The notes beneath the pieces are model-generated. The model saw only the letters and a list, made by a program, of their open reading frames with translations, had not been told where the DNA came from and searched no databases. Made by a program: the position numbers and the translations under genes. 64,000 nt of DNA from Paenibacillus xylanilyticus (GTDB taxonomy: Bacteria > Bacillota > Bacilli > Paenibacillales > Paenibacillaceae), in NCBI RefSeq assembly GCF_013359935.1, contig NZ_JABMCB010000203.1:62001-126000 (forward strand), given 5' to 3'. This document shows, piece after piece, positions 25,334 through 33,996 of the stretch (positions are counted from its first letter, which is position 1; each line of letters opens with the position of its first letter).

Positions 25334-26527
25334 ATGAGCAGCATTCCCAAAATCGTCATTCTCGGCGCGGGTTATGGCGGGATTTTGACAGCCCAGCGGC
25401 TGCAGAAGGAATTAAACTATAACGAAGCCGATGTCACATTGGTGAATCGGCATGATTATCACTATATTACAACACATCTACATATGCCAGCAGCCGGCAC
25501 GGATACGATCGAACATGCGAGGGTGCCGATCTCCAAGCTGATTGATGAATTCAAGATTGATCTGGTCAAGTCGTCCGTGAAGGAAATCCGTCTGCAGGAT
25601 CGCAAGGTCATTCTGGAAGATGGTACGTTATCCTATGACTACCTGATTATTGGCCTTGGCGGCGAACCGGAGACCTTTGGTATTCCAGGCATGCTTGATC
25701 ATGCCATGACGATTCGCAGCATTAACTCGGTAAGACTCATTCGGGAGCATATCGAATACCAGTTTGCCATGTACAAAAACGATAATAAACGTAACCGCAT
25801 TCGTTTTGTCGTGGGTGGAGCCGGATTCAGCGGTGTCGAATTTGTAGCGGAGCTTGCTGATCGCATTCCTCAGCTGTGCAAGGAATTCGACGTAAACCCG
25901 AAAAATGTGCATATCTACAACGTAGAGGCGGCACCTTCAGCCCTGCCTGGCTTCGATCCGGAATTGGTAGAGCATGCGATGAATGTGTTGAAGAAAAAAG
26001 GCGTTACCTTCAAAATCGGTGTTCCGATCAAGCAGTGCCTGCCGGATGGGGTTATTGTGGGTGAAGGGGAGAAAATCGATGCAGCCACGGTGGTATGGAC
26101 CGGTGGAATCCGCGGTAACGCACTGCTCGAACAGGCCGGACTTGAAGTGATGCGCGGCAGGGTAAAAGTGGATGAATATTTGCGGGCTCCGGGACATGAG
26201 CATGTCTACGTCATTGGTGACAATTCTCTCGTATTCAACGGAGAAGGGCGTCCTTATCCGCCAACAGCCCAGATTGCGATGCAGCAGGGTGTCAATTGTG
26301 CGAAAAACGTGGTTGCTGCCATTCGCAAAAAACAGCCACAGCCTTTTGTGTTTACAAGTAAGGGAACCGTTGCTTCGCTTGGTAAAGGTGAGGCCATTGC
26401 CGTGGTTGGTGGCAAGAAGTATAAAGGCTGGAAAGCAGCTCAGCTGAAGAAACTGGTGGATCTCCGATATTTGTTCATCATTGGAGGCATTCCGCTCGTA
26501 CTGAAGAAAGGGCGGTTTTTTGGATGA
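25334..26527 (+). CDS. ndh: Type II NADH dehydrogenase (NDH-2)
   Basis: A 397-residue peripheral membrane flavoprotein that oxidises NADH and reduces menaquinone without pumping protons. FAD motif VILGAGYGGILTA, NADH motif VVGGAGFSGVEF, late FAD motif VYVIGDNS, and the quinone-site region PPTAQIAMQQG. The C-terminal amphipathic and hydrophobic segment (LVDLRYLFIIGGIPLVLKKG) fits membrane attachment. ATG 25334 with GGAAGGGG upstream. Its stop overlaps the next small gene (ATGA). A Rex-like site lies in the promoter region. Confidence 0.93.
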   Translation: MSSIPKIVILGAGYGGILTAQRLQKELNYNEADVTLVNRHDYHYITTHLHMPAAGTDTIEHARVPISKLIDEFKIDLVKSSVKEIRLQDRKVILEDGTLSYDYLIIGLGGEPETFGIPGMLDHAMTIRSINSVRLIREHIEYQFAMYKNDNKRNRIRFVVGGAGFSGVEFVAELADRIPQLCKEFDVNPKNVHIYNVEAAPSALPGFDPELVEHAMNVLKKKGVTFKIGVPIKQCLPDGVIVGEGEKIDAATVVWTGGIRGNALLEQAGLEVMRGRVKVDEYLRAPGHEHVYVIGDNSLVFNGEGRPYPPTAQIAMQQGVNCAKNVVAAIRKKQPQPFVFTSKGTVASLGKGEAIAVVGGKKYKGWKAAQLKKLVDLRYLFIIGGIPLVLKKGRFFG

Positions 26528-26778
26528 GACATTGCAGTGTTCAGGTTCGGGGTCTGCTTACGCGTGACGAACTGGATCGCTACAACGGCCTGATGCAGGT
26601 AGGCGGTTACCTTGAAGAACAGAATCAGTATGACCTGGCTTATATTGTGCAAAAGGAAGTGGATATTCTCATCCTGCCTGCGATTGAGCGGCTTAAGGAA
26701 AAGGGACGTGACCGGGACCGGGCCACGGCGGAGTTTCTGGAGTCTCTCAAGGCGATGGAAGAAGAGGACCGGGATTAA
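26524..26778 (+). CDS. Small hypothetical protein translationally coupled to ndh
   Basis: An 84-residue soluble, strongly charged, helical protein; C-terminal half is Glu/Arg/Lys-rich (ERLKEKGRDRDRATAEFLESL). Its ATG overlaps the ndh stop by 4 bp, so translation should be coupled to ndh. I recognise no domain. A terminator follows. The coupling suggests an accessory role with NDH-2 (inference). Confidence 0.65.
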   Translation: MRHCSVQVRGLLTRDELDRYNGLMQVGGYLEEQNQYDLAYIVQKEVDILILPAIERLKEKGRDRDRATAEFLESLKAMEEEDRD

Positions 26779-26817
26779 AACGGTTTCGAGCATATCCCGG
26801 TAAAATGAATGACATAA

Positions 26818-26864
26818 AAAAGCACCGATAACTGGCTCCCTATTGGAGCTGTCATCGGTGCTTT
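26818..26864. terminator. Bidirectional terminator between ndh operon and hemQ
   Basis: AAAGCACCGAT/ATCGGTGCTTT with an inner GGCTCC/GGAGCT-type extension. T tract is strong on the minus strand and shorter on the plus strand. Confidence 0.85.
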
Positions 26865-26871
26865 GTGTTAG

Positions 26872-27618
26872 TTATAGTTTGAGCATGTCTTCAAGTGAAC
26901 TTTCGTTCAGCAGACTTCCTACATAGAAAGAGCCGAATTCGCCATAACGTGCGCTCACTTCATCAAACCGCATTTCGTATACGAGTTTCTTGAACTGGAG
27001 TGCATCGTCTGCAAACAGCGTTACGCCCCATTCCCAATCGTCGAAACCAACGGATCCAGTAATGATCTGTTTTACTTTGCCGGCGTAGCTGCGACCAATC
27101 ATGCCGTGGCTGCGCATCATGGAACGGCGCTCGTCCATGGACAGCATGTACCAGTTGTCGGCCAATTCGCGTTTTTTGTTCATCGGGTAGAAGCAGATAT
27201 ACTGGCGCTGCGGCAATACCGGCTTGAGACGTGCCACGATTTCCGGGTTTTGCATCGGGTCTTCGCCTTCTTTGCCAAGATAGTTGCTCAGCTCCACGAC
27301 GCTAACATAGGAATACGATTTGGTGGTATATTGCGCAAACATCGTTTTGTTGAACGCGTTCTCGACTGCCTTGAGATCCTCAAGTGTTTCACGCAGGTGC
27401 ATCATGACAATGTCGGCTTTCTGTCCAACTACAGTGTAAACCACGGTGCTTCCTTTCGAGGAATCCTCGACATCCTTCCATTCTTTCCAGAACTCCTGAA
27501 GCTCGTCCAGTGCTACAGCACGTTCCTCATCATCGGCAGCTTTCCAAGCGGCCCAGTTAATCGAGCGGAAGTCATGCAGGGCATACCAGCCCTCCAGTGT
27601 TGATGCGGCTTCGTTCAT
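26872..27618 (-). CDS. hemQ: Coproheme decarboxylase HemQ (chlorite dismutase-like)
   Basis: A 248-residue enzyme completing the coproporphyrin-dependent heme pathway of Gram-positives: two oxidative decarboxylations of coproheme to heme b. It follows the Bacillus protein almost throughout, including YSYVSVVELSNYL (catalytic Tyr region), MRSHGMIGRSYAGKVKQIITGSVG (proximal His in RSHG) and FDEVSARYGEFGSFYVG. ATG 27618 with CAGGAGG upstream. Links functionally with ctaA. Confidence 0.95.
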   Translation of the reverse strand: MNEAASTLEGWYALHDFRSINWAAWKAADDEERAVALDELQEFWKEWKDVEDSSKGSTVVYTVVGQKADIVMMHLRETLEDLKAVENAFNKTMFAQYTTKSYSYVSVVELSNYLGKEGEDPMQNPEIVARLKPVLPQRQYICFYPMNKKRELADNWYMLSMDERRSMMRSHGMIGRSYAGKVKQIITGSVGFDDWEWGVTLFADDALQFKKLVYEMRFDEVSARYGEFGSFYVGSLLNESSLEDMLKL

Positions 27619-27874
27619 TGGTTTTGTTCCTCCTGCAGGTTATATTTCCAAATCCCGGTTAGGGACGGTTTAGAAAAACTATATCGTTTACATTGTATCC
27701 CAACATCGAGCACAAGGGCAAATGAAGAGAACATGAATATAGGGGAAATTATCCAGAAAGTTCGTTGCTTCGCCACATTTTTTGCGGTACACTAACTACT
27801 AGCCAGAGAAGAAACCACAGTAAGTATGCAACATAATATGCGCTGAGTTCATAAGAAGAGGTGAACGTCACCCG

Positions 27875-28168
27875 ATGCAGTTTATACCTGTGCTGGTATT
27901 GATGGTGTTATTTTTCGTTATGATGTTTGGGATCGGTTTCATTCTGAATATGTTGATGAAGACCACCTGGTTTCCTTCGTACCTGTTCATCATTGTCATC
28001 TTGCCTGTCGTGGTGTATTCCTTGTGGGATCACACGGCTTCTCTGATGTCACATCTGGGTTCTTTCCATATTGTTGATTATCTTACAGGTGTGGCTGGAT
28101 TGGCAGGAGCGATCATCAGCGGTTGGACCATTCGCAAGCTGCGACTGGGCGGGTATAAAATGTTTTAA
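27875..28168 (+). CDS. yuiB: YuiB-like small membrane protein
   Basis: A 97-residue protein with three predicted membrane helices (start LVLMVLFFVMMFGIGFILNMLM resembles YuiB). ATG 27875 with AAGAGGTGA upstream. In Bacillus yuiB also lies near yumC and NADH dehydrogenase genes. Function unknown. Confidence 0.7.
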   Translation: MQFIPVLVLMVLFFVMMFGIGFILNMLMKTTWFPSYLFIIVILPVVVYSLWDHTASLMSHLGSFHIVDYLTGVAGLAGAIISGWTIRKLRLGGYKMF

Positions 28169-28185
28169 AACACACAATGAGCACA

Positions 28186-28237
28186 AAAGGTCCTGCCTTT
28201 CTCGTAACCGCTTACGCGAGCAAAGGGAGGGCTTTTT
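28186..28237 (+). terminator. Terminator of yuiB
   Basis: Imperfect long stem, CCTTTCTCG with CGAGCAAAGGG flanked by further pairs, ending GGGCTTTTTG. The rest of the 327-bp gap before dnaB holds only the dnaB promoter. Confidence 0.7.
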
Positions 28238-28425
28238 GTCATATTTGATAAAGTGGGTATAAATGAATCGTTATGCTGCATATACATGTGGATAACATTT
28301 TCTAAATAGTTTCACTTGTTTTATACGGCAGGAGCTTTTATAGTATTCTAGCAACTCTGCGAAAACGTGAATGCTGTCGACCTAGGACGAAACGGAGCGA
28401 GAACGGGCCATCTTTTTACCTGTTT

Positions 28426-28455
28426 TTGAACATTTGAAGATCAGGCATTTATGAT
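28426..28455 (+). promoter_or_regulatory. Promoter of dnaB
   Basis: TTGAAC at 28426-28431, 18-bp spacer, TATGAT at 28450-28455; 40 bp before the start codon. Confidence 0.55.
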
Positions 28456-28495
28456 AGAATAGATAAACACACTTTTGGGAAGAGGAGATCAAGCC

Positions 28496-30031
28496 ATGCG
28501 CATGAAGAATTTGCTGCATTATACTGAACATCATCGCTACTGCGTATACAGGGAGTTTGGACTTAGTGCTCTGGACGACCGTATGCTTACCGGAGCATAT
28601 CAGCCTATGGTAGGTGCTTTTGCAGTTGGCTTGTATCGGCTGTTGTTTCAGCATCTTCCCGGTGAACAGGTCGGTTACTCCCCCCTTGAACAGCAACGAA
28701 AACTGTTCATGACGCTTGGGCTGGAGCCAAGCGAGAAGGGCCGCAAGTATTTGGTGGAGCAGGCTTCCAAGCTGGAAGCGGTCGGATTGCTTCAGACATC
28801 ACGTCTTTATATCCCGGAAAATGATGATTACATCTACGAATATGAACTGCAGCCTCCGTTGTCTCCGGCAGAATTCTTCCGGACACAGCATTTGACACTG
28901 CTGCTTCGTGACAAGATCGGTAAATTTGCTGTTCTCTCCCTGCGCTCCGGATTTTCCGCAGTCGAGAATGGGGACGCACCTTATCCGGCAGCCAACAAAG
29001 AGAATATTTCTGTTCCTTTTTACGATATATTTGAACTTAATACACATGTCATTGATTATGAGTTGGAGCAGGCGCTCTCTGAAGTATCCACATCTGCTCA
29101 GCGGAGTGGGACAAGTGTTGCGGCGGAAGAGTTCACTTTGAACTATGCCGACATTATTTTACGTTTTCCGCGCGAGTCGGTAAATCGTCGTCATGTAGAG
29201 AAGCTGAGGTTCGATCACGAACAACTGGGCATTGTAAATTATGTTGTGAACAAGTTCAATCTTAGCGTACAGGACGTGTGCCGTTTACTGGATGAGGATG
29301 ATATCTTCAGTCCGCAAGGGCAGCTTATTCTGGACGATCTTCAGCATAAGGCAAGCCTGCAGTTCCGGCAGACGAAGAAAAGGCAGGAGCAGCAGACAGT
29401 GCAGGCTGCCAAGGTGGTAGCGCTGAGGCAGCATATGGACGAGCCTGAACAGCAGAACGATTCCGGGGAGCCGCCTGTGGAGCATGTGGTGCAGATGGAA
29501 TACTATGTTGAGGTGCCGCCACAGTTTGCAACCAAATGCGATATTCATCAATACAACATGATGCTCCGTAACGAGCCGTATACCCGACTGTTACAGACCT
29601 TTTTCCCGGGTGCTGTGCCGGATAATCTGGTCGATATTTTTGAGAAAATTGATCTGAGCTACAAGCTGCCTGGTGAAGTCATTAATGTACTTATTCATTA
29701 CTTGATGCAGCTGCTTGTATCAGGTGGAGAACAGCGGATCAACCGCAACTTCGTTGAAGCGATCGCTTCCAACATGCTGCTGAAGCAGGTCAATTCATAT
29801 GAGAAGGCCGTCCAATATATTCGTGATCAGGCCAAAGTAAAAGGCAAGCAGGCTGCTGGTGCAGCCGGAACCCGTACCCGTACATACGGCAAAGGAACCA
29901 AAGCCAAGCCCGAGATTCCGATTGTGCAGGACGTTGTAGCTGAAAGCGATGGAGTATCCGAGGAAGAGTTCGAAGAGATGATGAGATTCGCCCAGCAGAT
30001 GCAGGCGAGCAAACAAAAAGGAACTTCATAA
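28496..30031 (+). CDS. dnaB: Replication initiation and membrane attachment protein DnaB
   Basis: A 511-residue Firmicute primosome protein (not the helicase) that with DnaD and DnaI loads the replicative helicase at oriC and at stalled forks. The N-terminal winged-helix DDBH1 region starts around LSALDDRMLTGAYQPMVG, and the C-terminal DnaB/DnaD-type DDBH2 repeat is around PFTRLLQTFFPGAVPDNLVDIFEKI-like positions 385-465. ATG 28496 with AGAGGAG 8 nt upstream. It ends in its own strong terminator, and its usual partner dnaI is 24 kb away here. Confidence 0.9.
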   Translation: MRMKNLLHYTEHHRYCVYREFGLSALDDRMLTGAYQPMVGAFAVGLYRLLFQHLPGEQVGYSPLEQQRKLFMTLGLEPSEKGRKYLVEQASKLEAVGLLQTSRLYIPENDDYIYEYELQPPLSPAEFFRTQHLTLLLRDKIGKFAVLSLRSGFSAVENGDAPYPAANKENISVPFYDIFELNTHVIDYELEQALSEVSTSAQRSGTSVAAEEFTLNYADIILRFPRESVNRRHVEKLRFDHEQLGIVNYVVNKFNLSVQDVCRLLDEDDIFSPQGQLILDDLQHKASLQFRQTKKRQEQQTVQAAKVVALRQHMDEPEQQNDSGEPPVEHVVQMEYYVEVPPQFATKCDIHQYNMMLRNEPYTRLLQTFFPGAVPDNLVDIFEKIDLSYKLPGEVINVLIHYLMQLLVSGGEQRINRNFVEAIASNMLLKQVNSYEKAVQYIRDQAKVKGKQAAGAAGTRTRTYGKGTKAKPEIPIVQDVVAESDGVSEEEFEEMMRFAQQMQASKQKGTS

Positions 30032-30048
30032 TTCACTTATAATAGACT

Positions 30049-30087
30049 AAAGGCGAGTCCCCTTATTTAAAAGGAGGCTCGCCTTTT
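30049..30087 (+). terminator. Terminator of dnaB
   Basis: AAAGGCGAG/CTCGCCTTT plus inner TCCCCTT/AAGGAGG, then TTTTT. Directly after the dnaB stop, so dnaB does not run on into the island. Confidence 0.9.
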
Positions 30088-30235
30088 TGCAAGTAAGCCT
30101 ATCTATGAATACACTAGAAGTGTCGAGAGGTAATATTTTTACAAATTTGCTTTTTGAATAAATGCGAACAGATTATCGTTATCCATTGCTGCCATATCTT
30201 AATTAGAATAATGATTGAAACATTGGAGGGAGATC

Positions 30236-30910
30236 ATGGGGGGATCTGACAAGTTAAATGGAATTAGAGTTGCAAATAGGCCGACAACACAACAAACATT
30301 TTTTTCAATCATATATGCCGTGTTTATCGGAGTTATTTTGGGTTTGGCAGCAAAACTTGTGGATACTCCGGGGATTAATCCCGTATTTGACGATATGGGC
30401 GGACGTCTTGGTATATGGGTATTTGTTGCAACACTGTTATCAGTCTTTAGTTATTCTCCCAAAGTAGCTGCTGTCAAAGCATTTGCTTTTTTTGGATCGA
30501 TGCTTACCGTGTACTATGTTTACACTGTGCTTTTTCTACACTTTATCCCAGTGAGAGCCATTCTATTCTGGGGTTTATGTGCAGTGATATCTCCCATATG
30601 TGCTTATATAATTTGGTATGCGCATGGAAACGGATTGTTTTCATGTATGGTTTCATCCCTTCCAATCACTATGTTACTAATTGAAGGATTTGAATTGCGT
30701 AACGCTTACTTACCTATTCACACCCATTATTATTTAATCCCAGTACTAATGGGAGTTTATCTAATCATGATTATTGTTTTATTGCTCTTTATTCCGAAAA
30801 ACAAAATGCAATTGCTGTCCATTCTACCCATAGCTCTTATCTTGTCTATCATTCTGATCTATTTTAATGTTTTAGGTCGGATATTTGGTGGGATGAATGG
30901 TGTATTGTAG
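30236..30910 (+). CDS. Multi-pass membrane protein, DUF6518-like
   Basis: A 224-residue protein with six or seven membrane helices. The segment GGRLGIWVFVATLLSVFSYSPKVAAVKAFAFFGSM and AVISPICAYIIWYAHGNG resemble DUF6518 proteins as I recall them. ATG 30236 follows GGAGGGAG. It marks the left edge of the stretch between dnaB and dnaI and is AT-richer than the flanking genes. Function unknown. Confidence 0.6.
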   Translation: MGGSDKLNGIRVANRPTTQQTFFSIIYAVFIGVILGLAAKLVDTPGINPVFDDMGGRLGIWVFVATLLSVFSYSPKVAAVKAFAFFGSMLTVYYVYTVLFLHFIPVRAILFWGLCAVISPICAYIIWYAHGNGLFSCMVSSLPITMLLIEGFELRNAYLPIHTHYYLIPVLMGVYLIMIIVLLLFIPKNKMQLLSILPIALILSIILIYFNVLGRIFGGMNGVL

Positions 30911-30936
30911 GGCAAATTACATATTCTCTGAATATA

Positions 30937-30981
30937 ATCACAGCCCTTTCAACTTCTTTTGGGAAGTGAGAGGGCTGTGAT
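30937..30981. terminator. Hairpin between convergent genes
   Basis: ATCACAGCCCT pairs with AGGGCTGTGAT, inner ACTTC/GAAGT. Neither strand has a good T run, so termination strength is uncertain. Confidence 0.55.
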
Positions 30982-31028
30982 CTACCTTATTTTTCAATAC
31001 CTATAAATAGTTAACCGGCTAAAACCGT

Positions 31029-33785
31029 TTATCTCAAAATGGTTGTGGCCTTATTACCTGCGTAATCTTCAATCACGAGCTTCAGCGAGCTGCTGCTTGA
31101 GGCAGGTGTGAAGGTCATTTCACTCAACTTCGTTCTTCCCCGAATAATATAAGGGAACTTTTGTGTAACGTAAGTCACTCCGAATTCGCGTGGTACCTCA
31201 TTTTCGTAAACATAAATCTTATACCAATCCTCCAGATCAGGTAGGGCAAGCGCGTATTTTCCATCATTTACCGTAACCTTTTCCTTCGCGTATGGTGTAA
31301 TCTGATGATCAGCCAGTTGTCCGGTAAACGTGACCGGTTTTTGTTTGCCGATGGCAATGTTAAGCACATAATGTTCACCATTGGTTGGCAGTCCCGTCAG
31401 GACGGCAGAAGATCTGCCTTTTTTGACCTGAATGGTCTTGATAAAAGGTTCCCTTGCGTATTCGGTTTGCAATGTGAGCTGGATCGGTTCTTTGCCTTTG
31501 GTTTTCTTCGGATATTTCCAGCTGACGGTGGCGTCGCCCTGTTTGTTAAATTTCACTTGAATGTCCTGAACCGCTGCATCCAAATTATAGGACAGAGTGG
31601 CGGGCTCACTCTCACTGCCGTCTGCGCCTATAGCACGGATGGACAGTTCGCCGGAGCGTTTTTTCAGGGATTTAATATAATAGGTGGAATCATAGATCCC
31701 GCCAACATAAGAACCATTTTCGTAGACATTGTACTGCTTCACCTTCGAATAGTCTTCGATGTCCCACTCGACAACGAGTTCATCCGTGTTGGTCAGTGAC
31801 TTGGCAATATGGAAACCCGAAGGGGCGTCTGGTTTGGAAGCGGATCCGTCAAAGATGCGGATTTCACCCATGTTCATCTGATAATTTTCAACCGTTGTGC
31901 CATTGGGGTCAAATATCAATCCGAAAGCCGCGATTTGTTTGCCTGCATAGGCACTCAAATCCAGTGAAGCTGTTTTCCAGCCTTTCGTATGCTTGCCTGA
32001 ATTCGGTACATCAACCCGGACCACTTGGGATGGATCGTCTTCAAAAATTAACCCTACCTGCAGGCTGGATTTATCGCTGCTCGATGGTTTGTTATACGTG
32101 AGCTCCAGTTTGGACTGAGCATTGACAGATAGATCGGTCTTGTAGAGACGCAGGAAATTTTCTGCATTCAGTGTGCCGTTTACAACGATAGAGCTGCCGC
32201 CATTGAAGGCACCAATGGAATTGTATTGATAACGGGCACCTTTCTCATATGTTGGACCATAATCGAAATCAACACTAAGTTTGTCACCTTCGCTATCCAT
32301 CCACCACTGCCAGGTGACCGGAATATCCTGGATGTTGATGTTGGACCATTCGGAAGCATTGGACACTGTCCCATTTTCATAGTATTGCAGACCATGTCCT
32401 GTATTGAAGCTGGTAGCAAAATTCGAACCGTTAATGACGGAACGTTCTGTAAGGTAAGCGGCTATGCCATCCCAGTTGGCACCGGAAGCATAGACATCCG
32501 ACAGATCAACCGACGCATTGCGGCGAGCATTGGTTGGGTCCTGATTTGGTCCTGACCACCAGGCGCGATCGCGTACAAAGGTCATCCATTGATACTGGTC
32601 TTCGGCCCTGTGATTGGTGCTGCCATCGCCCATCTCTTCATCAAGGGCATTGTGGGTAAAGTCCGCCCCCAGCGTCGCAATGCTGTTCATGGGTTGACCG
32701 TTCTCATCCAGATTGTTGCGCAAGTCATAGAGCTGCTTCCATCGTCCAAACCGGTCATGACCGCCTTCAACTCCGGCGAAGACGGTTTCCAGGGGATCCA
32801 GTCCAAGACTGACGGCATGATCGCGTGAATCGCGGAGCATCTCATGGTTCCAGACATAGTTGAGGAAAATGGAATCCGAAACTCTGCCCAGGGCCGTATC
32901 CTGTACAAAAGGGCTGTTGAGTTCATTGAACTCATTTTGATATTGAATCTCACCTGTCGTATTAATGGTAGAGTCATACCACTGGACATAGAGGCCTTGA
33001 TCTCGCAGATATTGCATGAATTTTTTGTAGGATGGGATGTCTTCGGGAGCAACCCCTTTGGCTACCTCTTCCTGATTGAAGAAGTATCCATCGTAATTAT
33101 AGTACTTGGCCATCTCGGCAAGTTTGACAGCAACGGGGAAATTCCCGTCTTCATCCTGGACGAGCATCTGCTTGTACGTTTGAGGACCACGGTCATTGTC
33201 GGAGAAGAATATGTTGGCAATGGAACGGACGCCGTTTTTGTGCGCGGCATTGGTGTAGGCTGGATTCGGAATGTTCAGAATGCCAAATTCGAAATATCGC
33301 TCTGTCCACTCCTTGTTCGGGTCGTACAGCTCTTCCGGTACTCCGGCAGAAGCCATGCCATGCCAGTAGCTATAATAGTCTGTATATTGCCAATAATTAA
33401 ACAGATACTGGCTAAATTCGTTGGTATAAGGGGTGCTGTCAAAGAATGCGTTGCCATAATCACCACTCATCGTAAACAGTTGGGTGTCCGGACTAAGCTC
33501 GGGGTAGGCCTGCGTGGCAGCAAAGGCATCATTACGCGGCTGCAATGGTACATGTGCACGAAGCAGTTCTCCATAGATATCACTCTCCGGTGTCCAATTC
33601 AGGATCTGGGCAGAGGTGTAGCCATGCTGATAGGGCTGATTAGCGCCTTTGGCACTGTCACCTGTGTACGGAAGTGTATCCCCCGCATAAACAGATGAGG
33701 CGATCAATTGTCCTAGCAGGGCTGACGTGATGGCCAGTGCGGTTACCTTGGGAATGATGCCTTTCGGTTTGAGTTTGCGTGTCAT
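31029..33785 (-). CDS. Secreted endo-beta-N-acetylglucosaminidase (GH85)
   Basis: A 918-residue extracellular enzyme predicted to cut between the two core GlcNAc residues of N-glycans, freeing an oligosaccharide with one GlcNAc. Signal peptide about 1-34 (ends SVYA). The GH85 barrel is at about 50-420: WTPESDI, YWQYTDYYSYWHG, and the catalytic N-x-E pair N237/E239 in DGYFFNQEEV. A galactose-binding-like domain (about 545-670), a fibronectin-III-like domain (about 675-760) and a further beta domain follow. No LPXTG or SLH anchor, so it is probably released. Divergent from the sensor kinase; its promoter region holds cre and regulator repeats shared with the importer operon. Confidence 0.93.
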   Translation of the reverse strand: MTRKLKPKGIIPKVTALAITSALLGQLIASSVYAGDTLPYTGDSAKGANQPYQHGYTSAQILNWTPESDIYGELLRAHVPLQPRNDAFAATQAYPELSPDTQLFTMSGDYGNAFFDSTPYTNEFSQYLFNYWQYTDYYSYWHGMASAGVPEELYDPNKEWTERYFEFGILNIPNPAYTNAAHKNGVRSIANIFFSDNDRGPQTYKQMLVQDEDGNFPVAVKLAEMAKYYNYDGYFFNQEEVAKGVAPEDIPSYKKFMQYLRDQGLYVQWYDSTINTTGEIQYQNEFNELNSPFVQDTALGRVSDSIFLNYVWNHEMLRDSRDHAVSLGLDPLETVFAGVEGGHDRFGRWKQLYDLRNNLDENGQPMNSIATLGADFTHNALDEEMGDGSTNHRAEDQYQWMTFVRDRAWWSGPNQDPTNARRNASVDLSDVYASGANWDGIAAYLTERSVINGSNFATSFNTGHGLQYYENGTVSNASEWSNINIQDIPVTWQWWMDSEGDKLSVDFDYGPTYEKGARYQYNSIGAFNGGSSIVVNGTLNAENFLRLYKTDLSVNAQSKLELTYNKPSSSDKSSLQVGLIFEDDPSQVVRVDVPNSGKHTKGWKTASLDLSAYAGKQIAAFGLIFDPNGTTVENYQMNMGEIRIFDGSASKPDAPSGFHIAKSLTNTDELVVEWDIEDYSKVKQYNVYENGSYVGGIYDSTYYIKSLKKRSGELSIRAIGADGSESEPATLSYNLDAAVQDIQVKFNKQGDATVSWKYPKKTKGKEPIQLTLQTEYAREPFIKTIQVKKGRSSAVLTGLPTNGEHYVLNIAIGKQKPVTFTGQLADHQITPYAKEKVTVNDGKYALALPDLEDWYKIYVYENEVPREFGVTYVTQKFPYIIRGRTKLSEMTFTPASSSSSLKLVIEDYAGNKATTILR

Positions 33786-33861
33786 GCTGTTCCTCCTTCA
33801 AGTGGACTCAATGTAAGGTATTCGTTTACACAAATATAAACTTATGGTTAACGATAGTGCA

Positions 33862-33875
33862 TGAAAGCATTTTCA
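33862..33875 (-). promoter_or_regulatory. cre-like site in the GH85 promoter
   Basis: TGAAAATGCTTTCA on the minus strand: 13 of 14 positions fit the CcpA consensus TGWAANCGNTNWCA. Identical to the site at 37545. Suggests catabolite repression of the GH85 gene. Confidence 0.72.
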
Positions 33876-33879
33876 AATA

Positions 33880-33914
33880 GGGCGAAATTAAAGAAAGGCA
33901 GGTATAAACTAAAG
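33880..33914 (-). promoter_or_regulatory. Tandem regulator repeats upstream of the GH85 gene
   Basis: On the minus strand CTTTAGTTTATACC (33914-33901) and CTTTAATTTCGCCC (33893-33880), exactly 21 bp apart. Same motif and spacing as before the importer operon; likely sites for the AraC-type response regulator encoded next door. Confidence 0.65.
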
Positions 33915-33996
33915 AAAAGTTCAAGGTGAGAAGTTAATGTCAGAAGGCAAATGATATAATTCAGACAGGACATCCGCATCGGGGGGAACTTGCGAT